Counted from the stretch's first letter, positions 11,930-25,140 are shown. The stretch is DNA of 64,000 bases from Sphaerolaimus hirsutus (GCA_964036195.1 OZ038450.1:32536612-32600611); one strand, 5' to 3'. Numbers and translations: made by a program. The notes: generated from the letters alone by a model not told the origin.

Positions 11930-12076
11930 TTACATTACAAACAACAAATTAGTACTGGGTTTTCAAAAAATTTCTGGTGAAATAATAATCCCCCCTTGAA
12001 TTACCCCCCTCGAAATACCCTCTAAATTCTCACTCTGAAAAAATAAACCCCCAGTGGGTATTTCGAGGAAGTACGG
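11930..12076. mobile_element. Right half of a CCGTATTTCC-family element
   Basis: It carries the core words ACATTACAAACAACAAATTA and TTTCAAAAAATTTCTGG, then C-runs, and ends GAGGAAGTACGG before TA. The left half is missing. Confidence 0.6.
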
Positions 12077-12849
12077 TACACGTTAAAAACCATGTCTGTG
12101 TTATGTGATATACTCGGCGTACATGATACTCTGCCGTGGCACTGATTTATGTCTCGTGTTGGAAGTGTGCCAATGATTGTTACATCATGTGCTCCATAAA
12201 AATGTTCCATAAAAAGATGAAAAAATTCATCGATGTCAATATGTTAATGAATAACATTATAACAACAATCAATTTTGTCACCTTTTTATGAAACTCGCAC
12301 GTGCTAACCATTGTTGGCACACTGCCCGCGGGAACCACGCGTGCAGGGTGTAAAGTAACTGGAGTATAACAGTGTTTATACCATCTTTTGGGCTGTTGGT
12401 TCTGAATCTAAAGTTGGCCATCTAAAGTTCTCTCTATTTCCACACTGTCTTGCGTTGGATTGTCCTGCACCGTTGAGGTTTCAGCTGGGCTATGAAAGCT
12501 GGAATCACAGCTTAAAAAAAAATTCAAGCATAAACATTTACCGCAAAATTGATTACACAACAGTGGATAATAGTACATAAAAATTTAATTGAAAAATCAA
12601 AAAAACCGCAAAAGATGGACCGTGCATTTTGAGTTTTGGTTATGTCTGATAAATTATTACTGGATCCATTTTTACATGATCAATGTCATGGTAAAATACT
12701 ACAATTGAAAAAATTCCAGCTTATATACCCCGCTTAAACCCAACTGATTGTCCAAGATGCTCCAATGCAACAAGATCCAGAAATGGAAAAAAACTTTCCC
12801 GACAGACCAATACATACTTATACAAGTCTATAGAGTCTGATAAATAGCG
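12077..12849. other. Unassigned non-coding sequence
   Basis: ACAGTGTTTATACCATC near 12370 matches the core of the CCGTATTTCC family, so part may be eroded element. I see no gene. Confidence 0.35.
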
Positions 12850-13009
12850 GTTTTTATTGCATTTTTTGATGTCTGCGTACATTTCAAACAACAATTTAGT
12901 ACTGGGATTTCAAAAAATTTCTGGCAAAATTATACCCCCCTCGTTTAACCCCCCTGGAAATATTTACTCTGAACAAAATAAACACCTGGGGTATTTTGAG
13001 GAAATATGG
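12850..13009. mobile_element. Second right-half CCGTATTTCC-family remnant
   Basis: It has the same half as 11930-12076 (ACATTTCAAACAACAATTTA, ATTTCAAAAAATTTCTGG) and ends GAGGAAATATGG. Confidence 0.55.
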
Positions 13010-13735
13010 TGTATTCCGAGAAAAGTAAAATTGATGTAACAGTTACTTGGCTTCTCTCACATGGAGAATTGTGCTTTTAAGGGTGGTAATTTGATGCTTG
13101 ACATGCACTCCATTTTGACACAACATTACAGGAGTCTAGCAGGGAGAAAAATCCCCCAGTCCCAAGATTATGGGGTTCTAAAAAGGTGGTCATTTTGCAT
13201 GGCTGAACCAGATTATTGATTCTTGACTTGAAGCTTAAAAAAATTCAGTCATTTTCAGGTCAATTTGGATCGTTCAGCACTCAAAGTGATTCCCTGACAA
13301 AAAGCATTTATCTAGTCCATAAGTCATTCAATATCTCTTTCCAATCATGGGTAATAGAAGTTTGAAATCCCTCCTCCCAACCATAAATATGAAAAACTGC
13401 ATGAAGAACACTGCTTTCAGCTTCAAAAAAACTCAATGGTGGCCCACACACTAGCAATGATGGCAAAACACACAATGGCACCATTAAATATGGAAACTCA
13501 TTAAAATGCATACGGATATAAAATAAAATAAAATAGAGAATAAAAACGATATCCCCATGTCATTCTGATCATTTCAAGTGTTCATTGGTGAAAATCGGCT
13601 TAGAAATGGCTGAGATGTAGAGTTATGAATTCACATGCTTTGTTCTTCATTAATATTTATGGTTTGGAGGTGGAAGTTTGAGGTGTTTTAACTTTTGACT
13701 GGAAAGAGATATTGAAATAATTTTTGGGCCAGATT
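13010..13735. other. Unassigned sequence with a family D fragment
   Basis: 13453-13511 (CAATGATGGCAAAACACAC, then ATGGAAACTCATT) matches the first 60 bp of family D, then stops. The remainder is unassigned. Confidence 0.4.
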
Positions 13736-14485
13736 TAGTGATGGAAAAGCGCAGGAAAAAGGGTGCCAGGCGCCAATGGCACCATTCGGTAAGTGTGCAC
13801 CAAGCGCCAATGGCGCCATGGTGCCATTCGGTAAATAGGGCGCGAAGCGCCAAAGGCGCCATGTCGCCATTTGAAAAATGAGGCACCAGGCGCCAATGGT
13901 GCCACGATAAATAGGTGCGTACATTACCCTGTGTGTTAAAATTATGCCTCCAGCACTACAGTGCACATGCTGACTTCTTTATTCACATTCTCCAGCATGT
14001 AATCAACAAAAAATGAAACTAGCAACACCTTTTGCTTAAAATTATACTCATATGAGACATTCAATTCAAACATAATAAAAAAATTTTGTTCAACAATCTT
14101 TACAATGGAAGTGAAAGGAAACGGAATTGCTACTTTTTGAATCTATTGATTTACTAGCTTACAAGTTCAACGGTTCATTATTCTTAACTTCTGATCATAC
14201 ACATAAATCTGATGAACCGTTGGATGAAACATTTCCATCCACTCGCACCACTTCATCCATTGTTCTGGTGAATTTCAACAATACACGCATGTTTTTTTAA
14301 TGCAGCACTCATGTTGACATCCTGCTGGCGCCATTTTGGCGCCCTTAAAGGGCAGGGCGGCAGGCCATGGAAAAAGGGCGCCAGGCGCCAATGGCACTAC
14401 CGAAAAAGGGTGCCAATGGCGCCATGGCGCGGCGCCGTTCGGCGCCCTCAAATGGCACCAGCGCGATGGCACCATTCCATCACTA
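13736..14485. mobile_element. hAT-like GCGCC element, family A, 750-bp copy
   Basis: It starts TAGTGATGGAAAAGCGC and ends CATTCCATCACTA. The flanking octamers GCCAGATT (13728-13735) and GCTAGATT (14486-14493) match at seven of eight bases. GCGCC/GGCGCCATGG words fill both ends and about 400 bp of AT-rich sequence lies between them, as in 7062-7709. Confidence 0.8.
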
Positions 14486-14507
14486 GCTAGATTAATTATT
14501 TTTGTCT

Positions 14508-14815
14508 GAAGTAAACACCTTCCTGATCAAACCCCCCATTTTTGATTTTTCTTCTGACGTCCTATCTTTAGTTCTAGGGCCCGCCGGAAGCTGAAACGTG
14601 GGGGAGATATGGGCGCAACCCCCCTCTACTTCGCATGAATTGGGGAGGGGTCGCAGCGACCCCTTACAGGGTGGGTTGCCTTAAGTGCCAAAATTTTTAT
14701 TGGTATTGTTGGTGTCCCACACAGGTCCAGCCCCCACTGATTTCTGAGCTGTGGAAGGGGTATAAATCTAAAATTTTGGGGATGTGTTACCAACACCAAA
14801 TGGGTTCTTGTGACA
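14508..14815 (+). mobile_element. Single arm of the GTAAACACCTTCC foldback family
   Basis: The GTAAACACCTTCCTGATCAA start and the following 300 bp (CGACGT-like, CGCAACCCCCCTCTACTT, GTCCCACACAGGTCC) match the left arm of the element at 27119-29016. The second arm is absent, so this is a truncated copy. Confidence 0.7.
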
Positions 14816-14924
14816 AATTGTAGGTAGAAATATGGCTAGTCAACCATGCGAAAAAATGTAACGACATCTTTGTGCAGACAACCCGACGACTCGAAAACGA
14901 CCATGCGCGAACAAATGAAGACAC

Positions 14925-15035
14925 ACAGTGCACAGGGAAGTCACAGTGAACGCGAAGTTCGCTGTGCACAGCTACTCCGCCAATGAGGCTGCAGCCCCCA
15001 GGACGGTACGCCTGAATGGAAACTGCTGCGGCCAT
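14925..15035 (+). repeat. Diverged inverted-repeat partner of 20325-20430
   Basis: The CAGGGAAGTCACAG, GAGGCTGCAGCCCC and AGGACGGTACGCC words return as their complements, in reverse order, at 20325-20430. Non-coding. Confidence 0.55.
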
Positions 15036-16896
15036 GAAACTTAATTAGTAGTTTTTCCGTTAATTACATTATTACCCCCACTCATTTCTTTTTAAATTTT
15101 CTTTTGCATAATTAAATTAGTTTCCCATTCACAGTTGAATTAGGTAGATTGAATTGATCATTTTCGTTTTTGCTGTTTTTTCATTTGACAAGTATTTTTT
15201 GTTTGTTTCATCTTTGAACATTTTTGCATTCTTTTTTGAAAAGGTGTAGTGTCTGAAAACGGGCTAGAAAGGTTTTGGGAAATGCTTGTTAAGTCAAAAA
15301 GGCATGCACTTTGTTAAACACTCTTTAGAGCCCCAAGAGATAACGTTTGGAAAGTTTCCCCCGACCAGGTGCATTTCTATTTAGGATTAGGTAATGGGCG
15401 GGGAAGTGGCAAAAAGACCAACTCTTATAAAGCGCACCCACACGACACATGCAGAGCACAGCGTGAAGTGAAGAGCACTGCGGTGCCAATTAATTATTCC
15501 CATCACCCAGGGTGATTTGGTGAAATCAAAGGTGCTAGTGTCGTTGTAGAGTGTGCACATGCCCAAAGTTCCCACCCCTTACCCGGCAATGAAACAACCT
15601 TGAACAAACCCCCGCAACACATATTCCTTCAGTGGCCTTGGTCGGGCGTGCTATAAAAATATTTCACCTAAAACGGCACAAGGTGATAACATAGTGACAC
15701 GCCACCTGTTCCAATTGTACTGTAACTGTTGAATAGAAGCCCACTTTACGACACTTCCCACAGAGTTAATTAGTCCCATAAGTAAATTATATTCTTGTTT
15801 TGTTCTCTATTCATTTCACTTGAGCCTTATTTTCACTTATCCGGCTATTGTCTAATTTTTGTGCTTTATTAATATGCTATTTGTTTTTCAGTGATTTAAT
15901 TTTTGCCTTATATTATTTAATTACGGTCATTTTGTTGTGTCTTGAAAATAGTATCCATTCGCTTTATGGTAAAATTTCAGTGATTATAAAATGCGCTAAT
16001 TTTGCAGTTTTCGCACCCACTAGAGGTTTACGACTCATTTTGTGCTATTGTGCATTGACTCTGACTATCGCTAAAATAAAGTTCCCGTGAAATCAATTTG
16101 GTCCCCCTGGAGCAAACTAACTGCTTTGAATTTAATTGAGTTATCTAACAGTTTAATTTTGGCTTTAATTAACGTCTAACTGAAACAAAACGCCGGCTGC
16201 AATTATGAAAAGGGTTGGTAAGTTGATGTGTCCATCCTCAGGAACTTGCCAGGACCTCAAGGGGTACTGGTGCTGTTCCTGAATTGCGTGTAAAAATCCC
16301 CGTACCATAAAAACAACCAATTAAGTAATTAGCACGAATTTCGCGCATAGGGACCGGTAACCCCAACTCTCTGCCGCAGCGATTCGACGAGTGGCGTATT
16401 TTGTGGTAAAAAAACAGAAACTAGTAAAATTAGTAAAAATGTAAAATATGTGGGGGGAATTATTCAAGTAAATACGGTAAATTTTTATATAAAATGATAA
16501 AAAAAAGTTCCATTATTAGTTGGCATACTTGCGGACTTGACACAATACACTTTTTGGGTTTAAACAGTCGAGAAAAGTATGTTTTCCAAATTACTGCAAA
16601 ATGATAAAATGATAAAAACAATATGAAAGATATTGAAACACACTTGTTAGGTTTCATGTACAATATCACAAGTTCAGTCAAACAAAATTTCTCAGTTTTG
16701 ATTGCCACTTTGCAAGACATTTGACATTCTACATTTGATACTGTATTACAGGATGGGGGGTGTCCAAAGCTCAGGTAAACTTTTCATGTCAGTTCTACAG
16801 TAAGAGTTATTTGGTTTTTGGCTTCCTTTTGCACTTTTTATTTTCATGCGCTTTGATTTGAATAATGTTGTTTGCCATCCCCGTGGAAATTGAATA
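15036..16896. other. No gene; one palindrome-end remnant
   Basis: AT-rich sequence without a supportable gene. 16453-16487 (GGGGGGAATTATTCAAGTAAATACGG) is the orphan end of a TTGAATAA-type element. Confidence 0.4.
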
Positions 16897-17101
16897 CTGT
16901 ATTTCTTCTAATAGAATGGCACCTCCAATAGAGTGGCACGTTTTGGCAGGTTTTTCCACTGACAAAAATAATGGAGCAGCACCTCCAAGAACGGCATGTA
17001 GATACTACGTTGGAAAAGTGCCAAAACACACCAATGGAATGGCAGGTAAAAAAAGTTGATGGAAAACATAGAATGGCGCTCTTCTATTAGAAGAAATGCG
17101 G
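16897..17101. mobile_element. Palindromic element (CTGTATTTCTTCTAATAGAA)
   Basis: This 205-bp element starts CTGTATTTCTTCTAATAGAA and ends CTTCTATTAGAAGAAATGCGG. TA precedes it. The first nine bases match the other palindrome families, but the body carries AGAATGGCACC words instead of C/G runs. Confidence 0.75.
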
Positions 17102-17216
17102 TGAACACGCTCATTTACCGAACTCCCATCCTGTCACAGGGTGCCTTGTATAGACCAACTTACAGTTTGGCACAAAATATCACTGCAGCTTGCCGTGAAA
17201 TAGATACCGTATTTCC

Positions 17217-17684
17217 TGGAAATAACCCCCCCCTCGAAATACCCCCACCCCCTCGTTTGACCCCCCCTCTCGAACCAAAATGAAACAATCACCCCCCCCC
17301 CCTCGAAATACCCCCCCAAATTGAGTGTAAAGATAACGTACATGACAAATACTGCAGTTTGTGTTCTGCGTAGTGCAGAACACACGTTAAAACAATGTCA
17401 GAATCACGTTAGAACAGTGTTTATACTATCTACGTACTTATATAAGTCTACAGGAGTCTTTACATGTCAGTTATTGATGCATTTTTCTACCCCAGCGCAC
17501 ATCACAAACAACGATTTTGACCTAGGATTTAAAAAAGTTCTTGTGAAATAATAACCCCCCCCCCCCCTCGAAATACCCCCCCCCCCCTCGAAATACCCCC
17601 CCCCCTTTCGTTTAACCCCCCCCCCCCCCTCTCGGGAGCACTATGAAACAATAACCCCCCGCGGGGTATTTCGAGGAAATACGG
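17217..17684. mobile_element. TA-flanked palindromic element (CCGTATTTCC), 468 bp
   Basis: It is flanked by TA on both sides and shares the core and C/G-run organisation of 5929-6352. The right part holds an extra repeat of the CTCGAAATACCCCC block. Confidence 0.87.
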
Positions 17685-17754
17685 TAGGTAGACAAACATA
17701 TCACAGTGAAATTTATCCCTAATGCTGCGGGGGGTCAATTCGTCGGGGCGAAGC

Positions 17755-18086
17755 TTGTTCAAGGGGGGGGGGTATTATTTCACAAATAAATTTTTGTGTA
17801 AAGATCGTAGTAAATAGTAGAAATTTGCGCACCCAAAACAGGTAATAGATGTGTCTAAACAGGATACAATTGGACATACAAATGTAGATAGCTACACAAG
17901 CTAGTGTGTGTAGCTGCGATGCAAATTATCAGTAATAAATACATCATGCACATTGCATACCGGAGGAGGGGTTTTTCAAGAGGGGGTATTTCAAGGTGGG
18001 GGGCGGTATTATTTACCATGCCCATTTTGAGGGGGGGTTAATCCGAGGGGGGTTAATTCAAGGGGGGATAATTGAAGGTAATACGG
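17755..18086. mobile_element. Eroded palindromic element ending GGTAATACGG
   Basis: G-runs with TTAATTCAAGG and TATTTCAAGG words end in AATACGG before TA. The left end cannot be fixed. Confidence 0.4.
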
Positions 18087-18182
18087 TACAATTAAAAACA
18101 CATTGTACAATTCAAATCAGAAGCCAGTTTCTTTTTGCATGCTGTTTATGTTATCAATATTATGAAAAACTTTATTAATTTA

Positions 18183-18641
18183 CCGTATTTACTCGAAATA
18201 CCCCCCGGGGGGTGATTGTTTTATAGTGCTCCCGAGAGGGGGGGGGTTAAACGAGGGGGGGGGGTATTTCGAGGTGGGTTATTATTTCGCAAGAACTTTT
18301 TTGAAATCCCAGTACAAAATCGTTGTTTGTGATGTGCGCTGGGGTAGAAAAATGCATCAATAACTGACATGTATAGACTCCTGTAGACTCATATTAGTAC
18401 GTAGATGGTAAATATAAACACTGTTCTCACGTGATTCCGACATTTTTTTAACGTGTGTTCTGCACTACGCAGAACACAAACTGCAGTATTTGTCATGTAC
18501 GTTCTCTTATGTCTTTACACTCAATTTGGGGGGGTATTTCGAGGGGGGGGGGGGGTGATTGTTTCATAGTTGTCTCGAGAGGGGCGGGTCAAACGAGGAG
18601 GGGGTATTTCGAGGGGGGGGGGGTATTTTGAGGAAATACGG
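18183..18641. mobile_element. TA-flanked palindromic element (CCGTATTTACTCGAAATA), 459 bp
   Basis: It is a full copy in the opposite orientation to 17217-17684, with the same core in reverse complement and TA on both sides. Confidence 0.87.
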
Positions 18642-21600
18642 TAGGTACTTAAGTCTCTCAAAATATAAATTTACCATTTTTTATGCTAAACACTGAATGT
18701 TTGGATGGAAAACATGAACACTAGTGAGTTTTTTAGTGAAAAGTAATACATTGTTTGCATTTTAGAGTAGCACTTACATTAATGGAACCTTAATCTATCA
18801 CCTTTTTATAGCTGAATAATATGTTTGGCTCTATTGTGTTCCAAAAATCTATGGGAAGTTTGTATATTGAAAATATGGGAAAATATTTTAGTTTTTTTAT
18901 TTATTAGTAATCAGAAGTTTTATTTTATTATTTTACTTTTTACTTTAAAAATAGAGAAACGATTTTTTGAAGTTATAATAATGTCAGATATTTTACTAAC
19001 TAGGTAAACAACGGTGGGAATAAAACTCCCTTTGACTCCAAAAACACCAAACAGTGCTGCGCCAGCATGTGTTCACTGCACGTGGACTGGATGTGTTCCT
19101 AGGTTGTTGAAAAGTTGTTTTTTAGGTACGGGGATGTATGGAACACAAAGAACTGTTGTGCCAAGTGCCCGTAGGCACAAGGCTTACAGCTCATGCAAGC
19201 ACAGCTAATGAACGGACAGGTGTTAGCCTAGTTGTTTAGCACACTGTTAGTTATTCAAAGGCTGGGCCAAAATGCATTTTGAAGAGCTTCATATCATTAC
19301 GTCAGCAAAGTAAACTACAAAATCAGAAACAATATAGGTCTAGCATTAGCAGAAATAACTGTAGAATTACATAACTGGAGGCCTCACAGTTCGAAAATAA
19401 ATATATAGAAAAGCACCAACTGGCTACTGAACCTAGGTAGAAACTGGCTTTTAAGCAGGTTACTAATAGATCACATTACCATAAAACAATGAACATACTA
19501 ACAAATTTTACATTATATTACCATAATACAAATGAATAAAAAGGCTCACTTTTGCATATAAAAGTAGGGAAAATATACACCACAAATAACTGCAATTTAC
19601 ATTACAAAATTGGACAGTGAACATTTACAATAAGTTTACATGAAACAGCTAACATTTTATCACTTTTTCATCAACAAAACTAGTATAAAACTGTCAATTT
19701 ACAGTTACAAAAACTATTTAACAGAATAACATAAAACTAACATCAAGTACAAAACTCAATTTACTATGGAAACTAACAAATAACACTGTAAAATACACTT
19801 TTACTGTTTCTACAGAATTTATTGAATATAAAGTGATTTCAGTTAATCTCAACAACTATTGGTACCTATATGTTCTCTTGAAAGTTGCAACTTGGTGCTT
19901 ATAAATGGACCGTTGCACCAACTGCACAGACCCCAGTGTAAACAGAGCACCCAGGACAACTTGGGCACTCCCGTTGGAGTGAAATCAGTAGCCATCACAA
20001 TAGTGATTGTCACCATGATGTAATGCAACACTCCTTGAGTGATTGCAACAAAAAACTCCCAGTCACCACAGTGTGCTCCATTTATACCTAGGTCTGTTGC
20101 CAGGCAAAGCCCCTTCACTCACACCGGCCACCTCCCAAGAAAACAGGCACAAGAGTGAGAAAAACTATCAATTTACAGCACACTTATAAAAAACAGTTCA
20201 TAAATACGTTAGTTACTACAATACCTAACAAATTACACATGAATCTAAGATGAACTAATTTACATTTTAATGAATGGACAATTGACATAATTACGGGGAA
20301 ACATGTAATAAATCAGTACTGCAGCGAAGGTCCATTCCGGCGTACCGTCCTGGGGCTGCAGCCTCGTTGGCGGCGTGGTGGTGCACAGCAAACTTCGCAT
20401 TTGCTGTGACTTCCCTGTGCACCGCGAGTCTTCATCCAGCCACTCACAGTCAACAATCCCTCACAGGCACCTGACACCGCAGCACCACTCTCCCAACACT
20501 GCAGACTGCAATGCATGGACATTGCACTCACTATGCTCCGTATCTGCATGTAAAACTATGCCATAAATGCCTAAAGATATTTATTACATGAAAAAATCCA
20601 ATTTACATAACACTCTGAAATCATACAAAATGAGGATATGATTATAATCGGGGGTTATGGTAGCAAACTACACCGGTCTTATCTCTCTGCCCACTGGCAC
20701 ATTCAGTTATGTCTGCTTTCCACTTCCCCAGCTGGCTGAGGGATTGGGTGGGGAATTGCACTAGTTCCTAATGACTTTGAGGGTATCTACACATATTTAT
20801 TAACATCATTCTAGTGACACAACTTGATTTACTTACTGTGAAGCACACATTCACAGTGCATTTATTTCCAGCTTACAAAATGACTTTTTACTATACTTTT
20901 CTAGTGAAAACTGGGAATTGACTAAACTTTACACAGTAGCAAAAACGATTTTCCATCTATGCAGCTTTTCCAGCTGTCATCGACACCTGCTTGTTCAGGT
21001 TTTATTTCACCTACACAGAATGTAAAATCTGAGTTTCTGTCAAAGAAATATGGCCTTGACATTCATTTGAATTTTCACTAAATAGTTGGGTGACTGGAAC
21101 TGGAGGTTCTAAAATAAAATCAGACTGGTATACACTTCATGTATACATGATGTATTTACTTAAATAAGTACCTAATTACTGTGTTCAGAAAAACGATTTT
21201 TTTATTTTCAATTTACGAGTGGTCGGAAATCATTTCTATTTTACACAGGGGAATATTTTCATTTTTACACCATTTTTACCCTCACAATAAATTGTATTTT
21301 CTAAAAATTACCCATTTTTGAATGCCTGTGTTTGAATGCTAGTGGGTGGATGGAGTGTTTTTACCAGGTTGTTTTCATTGGTTTTGAGCAATTTTTAGTG
21401 TAAAAGCTTACATTTTTTCATGCTATTGAGAAATAATAAGCAGTGATATGTTACTGTAGAAAATAATATCAAGCGAATGTGCTCCCACAAAATTCTATGG
21501 TGTGTTAAATATCAATGTCAAGTGTCAAGGTACATACATGCCTTCTCTCAGCGTTGCAGCAGAGTTCACACATTTTCACATTCACATATTCACACAAGCC

Positions 21601-22010
21601 AATGCAATAAAAATCACACACTCACTTTTCACACCGAACAGTAATTTAACACTGTAACTGTGTGTTGCAATGTGTTAATTTTCATCCACATGTGGGCCAC
21701 CCCCCATTTGCCCCATTTTTCGTGTCCACTATGCAAATGCATAGATAACAGATGCGTTTCAAAATGTTACATAGTGGCGTGCGATTTGTTTATAATAATG
21801 TTTTTTTACACACAGCCAATGTGTCATTTTTTCGGCCCAAAACAATTGACACACCCAAAATTAACACATTTATTCACACACAGAAAAAGCGAGCTGCAAG
21901 GCTGCCTTCTCTTATAACCTATATAATCACTATCCCAGGCGAACTTCACTCAAATCACGTATGCTATGTTGAGTCAACATAAAAAAAAATATTTTTGACA
22001 GAAATCACCA
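18642..22010. other. No gene recognised
   Basis: 18763-18830 (GAGTAGCACTTACATTAATGG, then GCTGAATAAT) resembles the upstream sequence of the peptide gene at 23890 and its copy at 25620, but no coding exon follows. 20325-20430 is the partner of 14925-15035. The rest is AT-rich and unassigned. Confidence 0.4.
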
Positions 22011-22018
22011 CTCATACG

Positions 22019-22777
22019 CAATGATGGCAAAAACACACATATTAAATACGGAAACTCATTGAGTTTCCGTGTTTTTGTTTAACACAGAAACACGGAAACT
22101 CAACAATTTTGAAAAACACGGAAACTCAAATGAGTTCTTTTTTGGAGAACACGGAAACACGGAAACACATAAAATACGGAAATGTTTTTTGAGTTTTTTT
22201 ATCCAAGCAATTGAAGGCACAAGATTTGAACTGAACAATGTGTGTATGTGCATACATAAGGTATGCATGTATTTATGTATACTGTGTAAATATGTACATA
22301 GTATCCAAGTTTAATGATGAAATAAGTATCCCAAAAAAAAATGGTGTGCACATCTCCTGGTGGTTTCGACAATATTAAGGACTGTGGTGATCGAAGTGTT
22401 GAGGAGTGTCCACCAGGGTCTGCTAGCTCACACAATTGAGCTGAGGGCTCCTCCCTTCTCAAGCTGTCAAACGTATTGGTCACCCATTTGGAACTACCTC
22501 CAGTGAACTCATGAAAATTTTCCAATACACAACAATGTATGCAAAACCAATATTTGATAAGAAAACCACTGTTTCAACAGTAAAATGCTGTAAAATGCAA
22601 CTTTTTGTAAAACAACTCGTGTTTTTACCAAAAAAACTTGAGTTTTTTCAAAAAACACAGAAATGAAACACAGAAACTCAAGTTTTTTTTGTGAAAAAAA
22701 CTCAAAACACAGATATTCATTTTTGAAAAACTCAAAATACAGAAAGTGTTTTTATTTTGAGAACTCACCCATCGTTG
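22019..22777. mobile_element. hAT-like element, family D (CAACGATGG), copy 1
   Basis: This 759-bp element has TIRs CAATGATGGCAAAA and CACCCATCGTTG. Its perfect 8-bp TSD CTCATACG lies at 22011-22018 and 22778-22785. The interior carries many ACGGAAACTCA, GAGTTTCCGTG and AAAACTTGAGTTTTT words in both orientations. No coding capacity. Confidence 0.88.
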
Positions 22778-22891
22778 CTCATACGACTATCCCATAACTT
22801 CACAGTCCACAAGTAGTCCAGGGTGGAATATGGTCGCTTCCCCTTATATGGCTGTATTCAACATCACAACGTACTGGCAGGCACTTGTCTG

Positions 22892-23652
22892 CAACGATGG
22901 CAAAAACACACATATAAAATACGGAAACTCATTGAGTTTCCGTGTTTTTGTTTAACACAGAAACACGGAAACTCAACAATTTTGAAAAACACGGAAACAC
23001 AGAAAATACTTAAATGTTTTTTGAGTTTTTTATTCAACCAATTGAATGCAGAAGATTTGAACTGAACAATGTGTGTATGTGCATAAATACATAAGGTATG
23101 CATGTATGTATAGTGTCTAAACATGGGCATAGTATCCAAGTTTACCGATGAAAAAAGTATCCAGAAAAATATCGGTGTCCACAGCTCCTGGTGGTTTTGA
23201 CAATATTATGGACTGTGATCAAAGTGTTGAGGAATGTCCATCAGGGTCTGCTAGCTCACACAATTGAGCTGAGGGCTCCTCACCTCCCAAGCTGTCAAAA
23301 GTATTGGTCACCCATTTGGAACTACCTCCAGTGAACTAATGAAAATTTTCCAATACATGACAAAACATAGGCAAAACCAATTTTCAATAAGAAAACCACT
23401 GTTTCAACAGTAAAATGCTGTAAAATGCAACTTTTTGTAAAACAATTCGAGTTTTTACCAAAAAAAACTTGAGTTTTCACCAAAAAACTTGAGTTTTTAC
23501 TAAAAAACTCAAGTTTTTCCAAAAAGCACAGAAACAAAACACCGAAACTCAAGTTTTTTTCATGAAAAAAACTCAAAACACAGATAGGTATTCATTTTTG
23601 AAAAACTCAAAATACAGAAGGTGTTTTTATTTTGAGAACTCACCCATCGTTG
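22892..23652. mobile_element. hAT-like element, family D, copy 2
   Basis: This 761-bp copy is in the same orientation as copy 1, 114 bp downstream. It has a different perfect 8-bp TSD, CTTGTCTG (22884-22891 and 23653-23660), so the two insertions were independent. Confidence 0.88.
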
Positions 23653-24580
23653 CTTGTCTGATAACTTGTAATGTTGACTCATATTTGAACCATATGTTGA
23701 ACCATATTTGGTAGCTTATAGAAAAAAAAACATTTTTAAACATCTTTTTTAATGTCTTAAAAATAGGTCATTAAAACAATATATTTTCCACCCCTACGCT
23801 AAACAGAATGTCCATCATAAGTGCAATGCATTTGTACTGATAAAAACACAGAATGTTTTTATGAAAAAGTGATGCATTGATTGCATATTAGATTAGAGTA
23901 GCACTTAAATTGATGGATTACAAATATATTTAAAGCCGAATAAAAGGTTGGGCTTTATTAATTGTTCGATTTAAAACCAATTCAACCAACCAAGTCAGAT
24001 AAAAACTTCAAAAATGAAAGTTCTTGTGGTTGTTGCTTTGTTGGCACTGTTCACGTTCGCTATTGTACAAGACACTGATGCAAAGGCTACAAATAGGTTA
24101 CTTTTGAAAAGAAAATCTTCCATTCAATTCAATTGCAAAAGCTTTTTGTCATAGACAACAGCGATATCTACATATTTATGATGTATTTTATTAAAAACTT
24201 GCATTAAGAATTTTGCATGAATCTTATGGTATCAACATATCATGACTTAATTTACCTATTTGTGACAAATATTTATTTATAATGTCATTTTGGCATGGCA
24301 TAACTGCAGTTGACCAAACAAAATTTATTTAAAACGTATCAGCCAGTTTCCAAAAAGTTTAAATAACTTCACATAAACTGATAAAAATGTTGCAAATGCC
24401 AGTGATCAAGATCAAATATACTGTAATTGCCAGTCCCAAAGTGTCAATTGCGTATCTACTCTTCTGTTATTTTATCCAAATCTTATGTTGAACATAAAAT
24501 TTGTATACGAAAAACACAACCTTTGGATCCAAAAAAACGTTAGATTTGGATACACAATTAACACTTCAGGACTGTGCCCT

Positions 24581-24811
24581 GGTGCCGGTTCCGCAAGTGG
24601 AAAAGTTAAAACTAAAGAGTTAAAGTTGAGTAAAATGATAAATGATAGTTAAGAGTAAAGTTAAAAAGTTAAGAGTTGGGCAAAATCATTTGTCGTTTTA
24701 CTCAACGAGTCAACTCTCAACTCTTAACTTTACTCATAACTTGTCATTTGTCATTTTACTCAAGTCTTAACTTCAAAGTCTTCACACTTTTCCACTTGCG
24801 GGACTGGCACC
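24581..24811. mobile_element. Palindromic element (GGTGCCGGTTCCGCAAGTGG)
   Basis: The ends are GGTGCCGGTTCCGCAAGTGG and CCACTTGCGGGACTGGCACC. The interior is low-complexity GTTAAGAGTAAA/TTTACTCAACTC repeats facing each other. It is inside the intron of the peptide gene and related by its ends to 61449-61692. Confidence 0.75.
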
Positions 24812-24934
24812 TAAAAGCAAGGCAATCAAAACCAAACTCATTGCACAGACACATTGCCATCGGTGCATATGCTGCCCAAGCGGCCCCACAGAAGTATTGC
24901 GATCCGCCCTGCCCAATAGGCACGCAGTGCTGGT

Positions 24935-25140
24935 GCCACTCCCAGACCCTGTAAAACGCCCTGTGAAATGTCATATGTCATGCAAAGTGTCAAAAGTCAT
25001 GGAAAATGCCCTGCAAAATGGCAACTCGGTTGGCACTCAACTCAACTCGGTTGCCATTTTGCAGGGTATTTTTCATGACTTTTGACACTGTGCATGACAT
25101 TTGACATTTTACAGGGCTTTTTACAGGGTCTGGGAGTGGC
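24935..25140. mobile_element. Foldback element (CCCAGACCCTGTAAAA) in the peptide exon
   Basis: GCCACTCCCAGACCCTG (24935-24951) returns as CAGGGTCTGGGAGTGGC (25124-25140). The internal words match the element at 4075-4248. Its insertion introduces the stop that truncates the upstream peptide frame. Confidence 0.8.

Noticed and set aside
11390-11980. 196-codon open frame
   Set aside because: It begins in the inverted-repeat arm and then translates a T/C-rich tract; composition is low complexity.
14925-20430. Inverted pair as the ends of a 5.5-kb transposon
   Set aside because: The pair is diverged, has no matching TSD and no coding sequence between; chance placement of two copies is as likely.
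19849-20549. Minus-strand frames of 80-90 codons
   Set aside because: No start context, no domain, and overlap with a non-coding inverted repeat.
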